Shown here piece by piece: positions 45,251 to 58,574 of a DNA stretch of 64,000 bases. A program made the translations under genes and the position numbers. How positions within the stretch are numbered: the stretch's first letter is position 1; each line of letters begins with the position of its first letter. The notes below the pieces were generated by a model. The model saw only the letters and a program-made list of their open reading frames with translations. It made no database searches and was not told the origin of the DNA. Origin of the DNA: Burhinus oedicnemus (Eukaryota > Chordata > Aves > Charadriiformes > Burhinidae); contig VFFE01007188.1 of assembly GCA_008921705.1 (NCBI GenBank), positions 979,443 through 1,043,442 on the forward strand, in the 5' to 3' direction.

Positions 45251-47838
45251 GGAGGGAAGTTACATGCTTACGTTTAAATGATCTGCAAGCAGAGTGCAGT
45301 GCTTCCATTTTTCAGATGATTTGTCTTTATTATTGTCTTGAGCTCATATGTATTAACTGAACTATAAGCTTTTGAAAGAAGTAACAAGATCTCTCACAAG
45401 AGCCAAGCATTGCCATGGTTATGTGAAAAAAAGTTCATAAAGAAGAAGACTTAAGGATCTGGCTCAGCTTTTGGATGATTATAGCCTCAAGCAACAACTG
45501 TAATGGGTTGGGTAATTTAAAGTAAACATAAATGACATATTTAATGTTTTAAAAAATTATAATACATTAAAAATTATAATGAATTAATTTAAAAAAATAA
45601 AAGTGTAAAAGTCTATTGATACAGAAACTAAACTCTGAGTTTCATCTTGAAAAGCAGGAAAAGAGGTAATGATCTATCTCATTCTGTTACCACCCCTAAT
45701 AAATAAATACATTGCTGGATTAAGGTTTTGATTAAATCTTATTACAAGAAATAAAAAGTCAATGGTATGAAATAGCCTTAATTTAATTTAAATGATGATT
45801 TCTGAATGTAACTCTGTATCCAAAGAGCAATATGATCCAGAGTCCTACTAGATGTTACATTTTTCTGGCTAGGAAAACACAGAATGCATCAGTATACATA
45901 GTATATGTGTTTTGGAAAGGTTTGAAGAATTCAATGAAAAAATTAGAAATAAGGAAAAGTTCTTGAAAATACTGAAACTTTTAAGGGAGTTATTCTATTT
46001 GTATTTTTCTTTTCTTTTTTTTTTTTTTTTCCTGAGGGGGCATTGAAAATCAACTTTCTGTGTTAATCACTTTTTTTGGATGTAGGGTGCTCAGATATAG
46101 TAGGATGTTACTCACTCAAACCCTATGTTCATAACATACTGAGTTTCACAGGGAGTAATGGTGTCTTTCTCAGGTGTCAAGTAAGGTGTGTCTCAGAGAA
46201 ATGTGTTTGGATCTGTGGGACTAAATATAAACTTCAGTTGTCCCTCACCTGAAGTTACTGTGAGCTCTGTATACAACTGTCCCGTGTGTGTGCATATGCA
46301 TACTATAAGCCCTAAACCGGTGCTGGTATATGGCTAAAAACAATACTTCAAGCTAATCTGGACACTTGGAGGATGATGTGAACTTCAGGTCTTGCTACAC
46401 TGCATGGTCACTTCTGAGCAGGAATTTCTGCATCTGTATATGCGTTTGCAGACTGCATGCCAACACTCTATTTTCTTTGTTCTTGTCTCATTCCTTTCAG
46501 GTTTTAAAAAATGTATGTCAAATCTCTTTGTAGCAAACCGCAGGAGTAGCCTTTATTAGCAGTTCTTGGTGAGTATTTTGTCTCCTGGCTTTTATGAGTC
46601 TTCTGCAGATTCAGAACAGACAACAGCAAAAGAAGAATAGATGATATCTTCCCCTTTTTCAGTCAGATGCCTGCTGTGAAGAAGTTGTCATTGATAGAGA
46701 AGGGAATAATAATAATTGCAAGATTTGTGAGAACTTATTGAAAGGAATAATGTTTTAAATGAGAAATCTATTATCTGCATAGTGCTTGCCTCTTTTGAGA
46801 GATACCTGCCTTATACAGACTTATGAATGGCATAATTAAATTTTGGAAATTTTTGTGCAAAAGGATGTTGTGTAAAGAATATGATAGGTTTTAAGAGTTG
46901 TCAGACAAATTAATGATACCCATGGTTATTAATTAGCTTCTGTAATAGAAAGTGCCTAAATTACTGACTGGGGGAAAATGAAAAGGAATAGTTAATGAAG
47001 GATTGTATTTAAGCCTCACTACTGTTAACTACAGGCAGAAACAAGAAAGATAACTTTCAGTGAAGGCAGTTTTTATTTTGGCCCATGCTAAAGATCAGTG
47101 ATCATGTGCTCTGCTTACTCAGAGGCAATTGACTGAAGAAAGTTTCCATGTAAGTCTGCTGCTGAGAGCAATGGTTTTCACTGATCTTACTGTCATTAGT
47201 AATACACTAAGGCACTCACACTTATCGCCTCCCTCCATATTGCTGGCCAGTGTTCTAATGGTTGTGCCTCCCTTTTACTTGGCCTCTTAGTCAAGCCCAG
47301 GTTTACTATGAAAAGGCAGGCAATAACTTTGCATCTTTAGGGGAAAATTGTAGAGTAACATTAATCTCTGCTTTCTTTTACCTTTACACTTTTAGTTTAT
47401 CATACCAGGGCAAAGGACTACACATTTGTTCAAAAACAGATACAGAGATTGTTTTGGGGTTCTTTTGTTTGGATTTTTTTTGGTTTGGTTTTGGTTTTGT
47501 TCTTTGTTGTTTTTTTTATATTTGGAGCTCTCCAACAGTATGAGTAGGGTCACCAACTTGTTGAATTTTGTTAGACCATGCAACCTTTTCCAGGTTTAAA
47601 TTAGATTCTTCAGTTGCCCTGAATTTTCTCTTCTTCCTCTTTTTTATCATCATGATCCATCAGTAAAGGATTATGGAAAATATTCAGAGGTAAATTACAA
47701 TTCTCTTGTGAAGTTTATTTTTATTATAACCTGGAAAGTACATAAGATAATATATTTCTATAGCTAAACGCAGGAAAACTACTTTCCTTCCAGCATCTAA
47801 GGATATAGTTCCTGTCAACGTTTTCATCAAATGTTTTT
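45251..47838. other. AT-rich unique DNA with a poly(T) and a T/G-rich tract
   Basis: A poly(T) tract of about 18 bases lies at 46013-46030. A T/G-rich tract (GGTTTGGTTTTGG type) lies at 47454-47518 and accounts for the aromatic-rich 93-codon frame there. No gene recognised. Confidence 0.45.
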
Positions 47839-48946
47839 CATAGAATCATAGAATCACCTAGGTTGGAAGGGACCTTTAAGATCATTGAGTCCAACCGTTA
47901 AGCTAACACTGCCAAAACCACGACTAAACCATGTCCCAAAGCACCACATCTACCCATCTTTTAAATACCTCCAGGGATGGCGATTCCACCACTTCCCTGG
48001 GCAGCGTGTTCCAATGTTTGATGACCCTTTCAGTGAAGAAATTTTTCCTAATATTTAATCTAAACCTCCCCTGGCACAACTTGAGGCCATTTCCTCTTGT
48101 CCTATTGCTTGTTACTTGGGAGAAGAGATCAACCCCCACCTTCCTACAACCTCCTTTCAGGTAGTTGTAGAGACCAATAAGGTCTCCCCTCAGCCTTCTC
48201 TTCTCCAGGCTAAACCACCCCAGTTCCCTCAGACATGCTTCATAAGACTTGTTCTCTAGGTCCTCCATCAGCTTTGTTGCCCTTCTCTGGACATGTTCCA
48301 ATACCTCAATGTCTCTTTTGTAGTGAGGGGCCCCAAAACGAACACAGTATTTGAGGTGGGGCCTCATCAGTGCTTAGTATAGGGAGACGATCACTTCCCT
48401 AGTCCCACTTGCTACACCATTCCTGATACAAGCCAGGATGCTGTTGGCTTTTTTGGCCACCTGGGCACACTGCTGGCTCATATTCAGCTCACTGTCAACA
48501 AATACCCCCAGGTCCTTTTCTGCCAGGCAGCTTTCCAACCACTCTTCCCCAAGCCTGTAGTGCTGCATGGGGTTCTTGTGATCCAAGTACAGGACCCGGC
48601 ACTTGGCCTTGTTGAACTTCATACCATTGGCCTTGGCCCATCCATCCAGCCTGTCCAGATTCCTCTGTAGGGCCATCCTACCCTCAAGCAGGTCAACACT
48701 CCAGCCTAACTTGGTGTCATCTGTAAACTTACTGAGGGTACACTTGATCCCCTTGTCCAGGTCGTTGATAACGATATTAAACAGAACCAGCCCCAATACT
48801 GAGTCCTGGGGAACACCACTTGTGACCGGCCGCCAGCTGGATTTAACTCCATTTACCACCACTCTTTGGGCCTGGCCTTCCAAATGGTTTTTGACCCAGT
48901 GAAGAGTACACCCACCCAAGCCATAAGCAGCCAGTTTCTCCGGGAG
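47839..48946 (-). mobile_element. CR1 LINE, 5'-truncated
   Basis: The tail CATAGAATCATAGAATCACC at 47839 is followed on the minus strand by a 3' UTR with the TCCAACCGTTAAGCTAACAC block and then ORF2 to about 48946, upstream of motif B. Its 3' UTR type is shared with the adjacent copy at 48979 and differs from the 10.8-kb subfamily. Confidence 0.92.
47924..48919 (-). pseudogene. CR1 ORF2 C-terminal part, nearly open
   Basis: Two frames cover it: 48374-48919 and 47924-48367, separated only by a stop at 48374-48376 in the same frame. Motif B reads [10 protein letters not shown] (Asp replacing the usual Gly) and motif C reads FTDD (Thr for Ala), so both active-site motifs are altered although the two Asp remain. 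The C-terminal region ([48 protein letters not shown]) is complete to its natural end WDMV. Motif A is missing by truncation. Confidence 0.88.
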
Positions 48947-48978
48947 ATATTAATGTATCTTTATGTAAAAGAGATATA

Positions 48979-49573
48979 GAATTGTAGAATCATAGAATCA
49001 TTTAGGTTGGAAAAGACCTTTAAGATCACCTAGTCCAACCATTGACCCTACTCTACCAGCTCTGCCACTAAACCATGTCTCTAAGCACCACATCTACACG
49101 ACTTTTCAACACATCTAGGGATGGTGGCTCAGCCACCTCCCTAGGCAGCCTCTTCCAATGGTTGATAACTCTTTCAGTGAAAATTTTTTCCTAATGTCTA
49201 GCCTAAACCTCCCCTGGTGCAACTTGAACCTGTTTCCTCTTGTCCTATCACTAGTTACTTGGGAGAAGAGACCAGCTCCCATCTCACTACAACCTCCTTT
49301 CAGGTAGTTGTAGAGAGCAATAAGGTCACATGCCCCGTGAGTGCACTCAGGATGATCCGTTCCATGATCTTTCCTGGCACTGAGGTCAGGCTGACAGACC
49401 TGTAGTTGCCTGAATCCTCCTTCTGGCCCTTCTTGTATATGGGTGTCACATTGCCAAGCCTCCAGTCATCTGGGACCTCCCCTGTTGACCAAGGCTGCTG
49501 ATAAATGATGGAGAGTGGCTTGGCAAGCTCCTCCGCCAGCTTCCTCAGCACTCTTGGGTGGAACACATCTGGG
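48979..49573 (-). mobile_element. CR1 LINE with an internal deletion
   Basis: The 3' end (AATCATAGAATCATTTAGGT) and ORF2 C-terminus run to about 49330, where the sequence jumps to the RT fingers: on the minus strand VFHPRVLRKLAEELAKPLSI and [20 protein letters not shown] (frame 49300-49566). All palm motifs between the two are missing, roughly 0.9 kb if measured on intact relatives. Both parts share orientation and lie in the correct order, so one internally deleted copy is the simplest reading; two fused copies remain possible. Confidence 0.82.
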
Positions 49574-52454
49574 CATATATATTTATGTAAAAATATTTAC
49601 ATAACGATATTCATATATCTTCATGTAAAAAATCTTTTTTCTTACTTTCATTGTGTTCACTATGTGTTTTAGTGTAACTCTATCTCTTTAAAAGACATTT
49701 TACCGGTCATTGCCTGTACAGTAGAATATGGCATTGCAAAGGAAAAAGGGATAACTTTGTTGTATCATCTATACAGGCATTCTCCTAAATATAATTGAAT
49801 GTGCAGGCTAATAAAATAATTATTTTCATGTTTATTTTAAATTCTGCTATAAATACAGTTCTGTACTTTGTTCAAAGACATGTAAATGTCTCTGTTTGGA
49901 AGCCTGCGTATAGTTTCCTAAAATAAGTAAATATGCCACTTCTTTCCTACTGCTCCCCATTGTTTGAACAATATCTTGCTAGTGGTTTGAGATTACAGTC
50001 CTAATTATCACAGAAGATTGGACAATCCTCAGGTGGGGTTAATTAGTATAAATCAATTTAATTCTATGGAGCTGTGCTGATTTATGGTAACTGAGGATCT
50101 GGTTTCACATTTGCAATTCTATGTCTAATATTCATTTTTGTTTAACAAAAATTAGGCTTTTCTAAAGAGAAAATGATGGATTCTGATTTCGCTGTTATTG
50201 ATCTAAACCTAGAATAATGTAAATTACTTCAGTCCTTCTGTAGCTGAACTCAATCTACCTATACGCAGTGAACAGAATAACAAGACACGCACATGGAATC
50301 ATCCTCGGGGAATAACTATTAGCGTAAGGACACTATGAAGGTTCTTTTGTTTGAATAAAAACTATCGACATGATACTATGTTCTCCAGTGTGGGTATATT
50401 CAGCTCGTAGGAAGCAGCTGCATGGGGTCAAGAGCTCCTTCAGAGAGCCCGAAGGGAAGAAAAAAACAGCAACCTCTCAGTGAACACAAGTGCCCTATGG
50501 GTAAAGTGTATGTAAATTCTATTATCACATATCTTTCCATTTTAAAAATCCAGATGAAAAGGAAATAAAATAAATGTGAATTTATGCATCTGGGGTCTGA
50601 AAAAGTTTTCTAAACATCTAAATCTCCAGGTTTAGATCATGATAGAGAAAGCATGGACTGTCCTTTTTGATGATAATGCCACAGGAAACAAAGCCAAGCA
50701 GAGAACCAATATAAATACACTGTTGGAGTCTTGTTCATGTTATGTGTTATTTTCTTAGCTCTGAGAGTTGGAGGGTACGGAAATAAAAGCTTTCTACAGA
50801 ACAGCCCATATGGTGAATTTATAATGTGTGATCAGGACAAAACATGAATTACTGTGACTAGTCCATGAGTGTACATTTCAGTGATTTTAATTAGAGAGAA
50901 GAATATTTTTGTACCGTCGGATGCCTGTCACAATTTTTGTCTTGATATTCCAAAAACTCACCTTCTATTTCTAGCAAAGCGCAGTTATTAAGGAGAGTGA
51001 ACTTAGCACTGCAAGTCTTCAATCTACTTTACGTGTTCTTTCATTAACACTACTAGAGCCTTTGCTCTTTTGATAAGAAGCTCTTGAAGTGACATAAGTA
51101 CAGTCATAGTCTTATATTAATATATGAAATAACACCTGGAAAAGTCAGAAATAATTAATTCAAGTTCTTTATGGTTTTCTGATGTACTTAGACTTACTAT
51201 TTGCAGACAAGCTGCAAAACAAGTCAGGTATCTTGACCATTAACTGACTAGATTAAGTGCCTGCTGGAGCCTGCTACAGCATTTGGTCTGCAGCCCGAGT
51301 TTTCCTTTTTATGAAAACAAGGACACAGGGCAGTTTGCACTCAGTTCTAACTCTTCTGTGGAGCTCTGAAGTGGATAAGGTTGGATTCTGAACTGGAAAA
51401 AAAAACTGGAAAAAAACAACATTTAGATAATGTCTTCTGAAGATGGACTTCATGTTACAGATAATGTTGTTGAAGGAGTTATTCAAGTCCGCCCAGCATG
51501 AATAGTAATGAGATATATACCGCTAAGGTGAAACAGAGAGCTTCTACATATTGCCACTGATATACAGAGAGACCTTATGTATCAAATAAAATCCAGAATG
51601 CTGTGTGAGTTGCTATAAAAGTTCTGGTCCAAGACTGTACAGAATGCAAAGTCATGGTATTCTGACACTGTGAAGTTCATTAAGCAGCCGTCTCTGGAGA
51701 ACTGTAGCCACTGAGATGCTCAGAAAATCATGCTTACCAGTAATCTACCTCGTAGCAAAAAAAATACTGTGCTACCAGTAGGATATAAACACTGTTTTCC
51801 TCGGCATGTTGCTGTACTGACCAGATTTTAAGTAATGTATAGTCTGTGACTTGTAATAAAGTAATAGTTGTAAATGTGCAGCAATTTTTCAATGAGCTCT
51901 TGATCGTTTGTCTCAGATGATGCACTTTTTAAGGTACTTAGTGGAGGTAGAAAGGATTGTAAATGAATACTTCACAGCGTAAATCTTGACACACTACACA
52001 GCAGGAATAAGAAGTCAAGATGTTTGTACAAGATGGATACTAATAGACTGTTCCCAGTGCATATACTTAGCCCTAAAACAAAACTACAAAAGAATTCGCA
52101 TGTCCACTGATTGTTAGAGCTTTGTTTTCTATTTTTATGCTTCTTATTTTGTTCCATTCTTTTTTTGAAAAAACTTTGCTCTCCTCAGACAGCTCTTGGT
52201 ACCACAAATTACATATACATAAGATCTCATAATCTTTTTCTGTTTCTGAAAAAACCAAAGTCCCCATCCCATACAATAAGTGCATTTGCAAAGAAAACAA
52301 ACAAAATCAGGCAACTCCTTTGATTTTACTGATTACTTTCTTATACATGGGTACCCATATCCACTGTTTTGGAGTGGTTCTGTTCTGAAGACAGAAAAGA
52401 ATTCATTGCAAGAAACCCCTGGAGTTTTTTCAGCTTAACTTCCTGCTTAAACCA
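49574..52454. other. AT-rich unique DNA
   Basis: No transposon or gene recognised, apart from an AT-rich local repeat (ATTTATGTAAAA and CTTCATGTAAAA) at 49575-49635. Confidence 0.4.
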
Positions 52455-52585
52455 TGTCTAATTTCAAAGCTAGATGAGGTTGCTCTAGGTCTTTCGCAGT
52501 CATGTTTTGAGTACCCCCAAGAATGGAGATTCCACAGAAATTGAATTCCACAATCACTTTGTGAGGTGGCATCCAGTTTGGGCCA
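52455..52585 (-). mobile_element. probable old CR1 3' scrap
   Basis: The segment GAGTACCCCCAAGAATGGAGATTCCACA, read here only in part (GTACCCCCAAGAATGGAG at about 52512), corresponds to the CR1 3' region block found at 24320 (ACCTCCAAGGATGGAG). It is preceded by a degenerate GATGAGGTTGCTCTAGG segment. It is short and has no tail. Confidence 0.5.
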
Positions 52586-53247
52586 ACACGCCAATAACTT
52601 CTGTGTGAGTCATGCATTGGGATTGCCTGTATGGCATTAAATTGAGGGTTTTGAGCTAATATAACTGTAATTCACAGTTAAAATCATTTCATCATCTTGA
52701 TTGTACAGACTTGTTTCATTATTTTTTTCTTCATATTATAAAAAGCTTTGGAAGACTGCAGAGATTTAACCTTTGAAGTTTTGAGTTTTTACCTCATTTG
52801 CCTCTAATCATGCCTATTTACTCTCTGGTCAATACTAATCTTGAAAATGAAAAGGATCAAGGCAAGACTATTTTCTGCATTTTGTCACAAATTGTGTACA
52901 ATATAATGTAATCATTCTTTAAGCATGTTACTATGCAGGGATCATCACTCTCTGGAAAAGGTAAGAAGCCCTCCCATTCCTCAGTCTCTCCAAAGACCTT
53001 CCTTTTATCACTTCTACTAGAGCATACATGATCTGAACTACTCTCCTGCTCATACTACATGAAGACTGCTGTCACTTACAGAGTCAGTAGACTGAGGAAA
53101 TATTTTGGGTGCACTTACTAGTTAGTTCCTTCAGAAACTAGGCAAAGGAATCCTACAGTAACAATTAATAGGTAGGTATTCTGACTTAGCGTAACACACA
53201 CACAAATCACAGACATAGCAGTACAACCTGTCACGTTCAGGGTGACT

Positions 53248-53590
53248 ACAGGGTATGCCAATTTAACTCCATGTCTATTAGAAATACGTTATCTTATGTT
53301 ATGTTATGTTATGTTATGTTATGTCATGTCATGTCATGTCATGTCATGTTATGGCTAAGAGACTGTTGATCACATCTTCCACATCCCCATAAGAAAGGCT
53401 AAGGTCCAATACTTCTTCCTGGGTCCTGGTACTGTTCTTGGATGATGTTAGGCCAGGACTGCCAAACTTGTTAATTTCTTCTCTGCACTCTTCTACCACA
53501 GCAGTCACTCTTTGTGTAGCCTGCTAGGAGCTGTACAAAACTGGTTACTTCTTTTTAATCACAGATGTCATGTTGTCCACTACCGATCTG
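53248..53590. repeat. unnamed repeat pair B, copy 2, with a microsatellite
   Basis: Homologous to 23108-23395 (see that entry). It differs mainly by a pentanucleotide expansion at the site where copy 1 has a single ATATGTTATGG. Confidence 0.6.
53291..53350. repeat. pentanucleotide microsatellite (ATGTT)/(ATGTC)
   Basis: Twelve consecutive 5-bp units: ATCTT, five ATGTT, five ATGTC, one ATGTT. The two unit types form separate blocks. Confidence 0.95.
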
Positions 53591-56500
53591 AGTCAGCCCT
53601 CACTTCACATTCCTTTTCACTTGTGATAATTTTCATAACATACTGTTATGTTATAACATCTAGTTTAAGTTATTGCTAAACTGGGTTAGAGATAAATAGC
53701 ACATTTGTAGTTAAAGGGTCAGCTATTCATCAGTTCCTCCCTTGTAATTTTATCTGGCCAGATGGCTTTACAAGGTCCTCGATACCACTTGAGTGACAAT
53801 ACCTCCCACTGATTCTGTAAAGCATTTACAATTTATCGTGTGTTGCGAACACTTCTGGGATCTTCCTTTACAATCAATGCCCTACATACTAAAGAACCAG
53901 ATCCAAAAGTGAATTGAGGGATCTAAACAAAAATTTTATGTGGGCATTCAGCCTAAATACAGTTCAGAATTTAACAAATTCACACAGCCACAACTTTATA
54001 TTAAAAAAAAATAAAAATCAAGATACATATTCCCATTTCCTTTGCAAATTGTTTACTAATGTTAACTTCTGTAGGTTTTTTTTTCATTCTTAGAACTTCC
54101 CCAGCCCAAGCAGTGTCTTTGTGGTATCATCTTTTCAAAAATTTACCAAAGTTCAAAAACTGCTGGAAAAGTCATTAAAGGGCCCCATCTAGCAAATATA
54201 CTTTCTGCAAACATAAACAATACAAGAAGTACTAAGTCCATTCTCACCTGCTTGCTTTTAGCAGAAGAATGCCTCCATTTTGGAGTTAATGCTGCTTTTT
54301 GTATTACAGCCTCTGCACTGCCCAGTAAAGTTCAATGCTTAGCTCCAAACTTTAAATTCCATTCTATGTTGTAGGAAGCCAGATGTTTGTTGGTTGTTTG
54401 GTTTTGGGTTTTTCTGATCTGGCAATAAATTAGACTCCATACATCATTCTCTCTCTGAGTCTGTTATTTACAATAGGACATTTCTCTCTCCTGCACTATT
54501 TTCATTTGAAGTTGATAATGCAATGCTTCATACATCATCACAAATAGTATCCAAACAATGGAGCCTAGTTTCTTGAAAATGAAATATACAACTACATCTT
54601 CCAGTCTTAAATGCTTAATTTAATTCATTCTTTTATTTACCAATTTTTTATACATTTCATCCTCCAAAATAAAATTTATTAATAATTGAAACACAAATGA
54701 TACATCTCCTGAATTTCTTGCTATAGTTTTCTATATTTATGTAACTTATAAATTGATGCATTGTAGTTGTAAAGCACTGTAGAAAGGTGTGCAACTTCTT
54801 AACAGTTGGAGCAGGATTTGTTACCAGACAAAATTTCAGGACTGGATCAGTCACATCCTTTAACATAGCCAGGAAGATGGAAGAATATTTTCAGAAAGAG
54901 ACTAGTGACAGTACAAGTAGAATCAGGAAACCACAAATGACTGAACAGTGTCAAAATCTCATGAGCAGAAGATAGTAAAGGTAACAAGACAGACATATCT
55001 TGTAGATGAGCAGAAAATGAGAACTGGAACTTTTCTCAAATCTCTAACTGGCTCAAGGTTACAGTTAAGAAAACAATATAAGGACGGATAAAGATGGAAA
55101 AATGGCAGAATAAGAGAAAACATAAGTTGTACTGTTCTTCTTTCATAACCTTATGACAGCACTGGACTGAAACAATGCCTAGAAAGACAATTACCCTAGA
55201 GGGAGACATAATAAAAGCCCTTTTGCTATGTAACAACTACGTTTGGCGCTGATGAGGTGGGCACATAGAATTTAGAATTACAGAAATGTTTGCTTCACAG
55301 CATCTCCTGGATGGGAATATAAGGTATTTTAAAAGAAAACTGAAAACCCCTCCAAAATACAGTATATCTCTACAAGCTTCTTTCTGATATTTCTATCTTT
55401 TGTCTCTCGTTCTGGACAACAGTAAATGTAATCTATAATGAGGAACAGCAGGGAAAAAGACTGTGTTTTTAAGAATCCTTCCATCTCATTTTGTGAATAA
55501 TACAAATGTCTTTTATAAATATTTGTTTTCCAATATGTGTGGTAGTACTGAGGTTTTGAGCACCACCAGACTAAATTTGGTTTAATTCCTTTTTGTTCAA
55601 GATCACACACTACTATTTTTAAAAGAATCCACAACAGAGATTTAGATTTTACTTGATAAGTTGGGGCATCCAACAGTTAGATGTGTTCATATTAAATACA
55701 TGATTTAAGTGTGCACATGTATGTCCATACTTATTAAATTTTTTTTAACTCTGCCGTTACTACTTCATATGTATCATTGTTGTCAATTATAGTTGGAAAT
55801 TACAAAGAGTTTATGAGAATGAACGGTATATGAGGGCAAACACTTCTCATACAGAATCCACTATGAAAGGATTTTAAAAATTAGTAAGAAGATGCTGTAT
55901 ATTTTCTGATAGAAAATAACTGAAAAAAACCCAACTGAAAACGACACTATTTTCTCTTAAGTTACCTTCATGAACTTGTATTCTTGATTCTTAAAGGTTG
56001 ATAAGATATAGGTAGGTCTTTCAAGATGGGTTTCATCCCCTTATTCAGACACTAGAACTTACAGTGTCTACAACATAGCTGTTAATAGCCTTTTGGGAAC
56101 TCTGAACTTTTGTTTTGTTTACATTACCAACTGAACTTTTATTTAATTTTACTTTTAAGTGGTATTGGTCATGACCTTAAAAATGTCAATTGATGTTTGC
56201 ACTGCAGTCTTAACAAAGGTTCTTTGAGGACGAAGTTGAAGACATCTGTCATTTTACTAGGTGATAGATGATAGTGAATTGCATTGAGTACAAACACATA
56301 AAAATAACTTCAAAATGGAAAAAAAAAGCACCTTTGACCAAAAATATATTTTGATGTAGGAGTTGTCTGTATACACGAATCATGCAGTCATGATCTTACA
56401 GATCATGATTTTATATATGGATTCTGAGTCAGCATACACTTTCAGACATATATTTACACTAACCTGCTCACTCACAGCTACACCAGCTCACTTTTATTTT

Positions 56501-58574
56501 AGGAATCATGTTTCAAAATAAAATATAGACTTAAATATACCATGAGGTTTTAGCCATGTTCTTTGGATTTGTATTACATTTCAGGTTAATTTTCACAGAA
56601 ATACTGCAACAACTTATCAGATATGAAGTATCCTGGTGCAGATCAACAGGATACTGAAATCCTTTGTTTCAGCTGAGATCTTGGTATGTGTTTGACACTC
56701 TTATTCTCAAATATTTAGACTTTTGCATAAGTCTTAAACTGTATTAGTCAGCATCTATTACCATAAATTAGCATAAGAACATAAGTTAGATTAAGAAGTA
56801 ATGCTATAAGAAAATGAATGAAAAAGGACATAATCATAGATGAGAACACTTAAGAGGTGTTGAATATCCCACAGCTGACTTTTAGATGTATTTGATCACC
56901 GAATGATGAAATTGGACTAATTAGCACAAGTTTGACTTCAGACTATCAGCATAAAGTGCACTTTCTTGAAATATTTATATTCAGATAGCTTTATATTAAT
57001 GATTTTATGTTAAAACTATGTCTGACATAGAACTTGAGATTTGACATTTGGATTCCAGAACAGAGGCTGATCAACTATATGGTTGTCAAATATTTTTTAT
57101 TTGTGACCCTACAAAAATTTTTCAGTGAACATGCATATTAAGTGTAAATCTACTTATAGTAGTTTACTTTTTTTTTTTTAAGTTGGACAGCATAGTTATA
57201 CAGATCACAACCTAATTTCCTTCAGCATTCTAATGCTCTTGAAATAAGTTCTGCTGCTGTGTTTCAGACTTCTGGCTATCTTCCCACCTCCCCATGAACA
57301 AATTTCTTACTTTCCCTTCTCCAGCTTCATCTGTTCTAGCACTCGATTTGCTGTTTTCAGATTCGTTGTTATTATTCTTTAATATTTAAGTGGGAATTTA
57401 ATGTCTCCAGTAGTGCATCTGTGTTGCTTAATTTTTTTCTAATAAAATCATCAGGATTTCTACACTTCTAGTCTCTTCTGCATAGCTGGTGGCTTGAACT
57501 TTTGATAGAATAACACTATTGAGCAGACACTAATTGATAGCATGGCCTACAAATTCAATAACAGAAGGGCTTGAGTGGGAAGATGTAAAAAATATTGTGA
57601 GTATTGTGTCTGAGATGATCTGTAGACAAGATGTCTAATCAAGAGCAAAACTAGCTAAACTGTGAAAAAAGAAGAAACAAAGCCTGAATTCAGAGTTCTT
57701 ACTACAAAAAGATTCTACATTACTCAATTACTCATTACTCAATTACTACAAAAATTGACATTACTCCCATACTTGCTTAAACTTGCTTAAAACCCTTTAC
57801 AGCTACCATCCAATTGCAGTCTTATTCTGTACTGGAAAATCTAACTTATTCATGTCAGTTCTTATTAATTTCTTCTCCAAATATCATTTAGCTCAGAGCT
57901 AATACTAGTGAAAAATAGGACTTGGGTAGATTTTATTGTCTTGGCAATGGGAGCAAAGAGCTAAAAGTCTCAGATACACCTTAACACCTTTTAAATTTAT
58001 AGCTGTTCCATTTTTTTATGTTTTTCCCTTTGAAGGAAGTAGTGAATAAAAAACAGGACACAATAAAGTTTTCATGGCAACTTTGCATGGGAAGAGCTAG
58101 AGGAAGATCTGAGGATGACTCCTAGAAGCAAGTAAGCTTGGTGAATTTCAAGTTTGCACAGTCAATGCATGTTATTTTGATTGTGGTGTTGCATTTTAGG
58201 TCAATGATTGAGTCAGCCAAGACCTGCTAAGTAGTTGCTTCTAGATGTGAAAAGGATTGGCTTGTCAAGGTGATCCCAACGATGAAGCAGAGCTTCTTTT
58301 GCCCTGAGAGGATTAAAAGGCATCTGCTGAGCAACCACAATAGAGAGTGTAGTAAATGTTTAGTTTGCATTGGGAATGGGAATCAGTAAGAGTATAAAAT
58401 GCACTTCTCCCTGCACTCTTCTCTGAACTTTTAAGTGTGTCTGAACCTGAGATATAACTAATCAACAAGACCAGGCCTCATTTTGTCTTGGCCTGTAGAG
58501 ATAGAGACAGCCTATAAAAGAAAATGAAGTCAGTTAAGTAGGACTTTCCCCTTGTGCACCTGTGCTGGCTATGA
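53591..58574. other. 5 kb without recognisable repeats or genes
   Basis: I see no transposon, RNA gene or exon on either strand. Frames reach at most 114 codons (55329-55673, minus) without a motif. Short tandem units occur near 57720-57792 (ATTACTCA and ACTTGCTTAA). Confidence 0.4.

Noticed and set aside
47262..47543. 93-codon aromatic-rich frame
   Set aside because: Its C-terminal half is the translation of a T/G-rich low-complexity tract.
53291..53350. CRISPR-like direct repeats
   Set aside because: Units of 5 bp without spacers form a microsatellite, and the DNA is avian.
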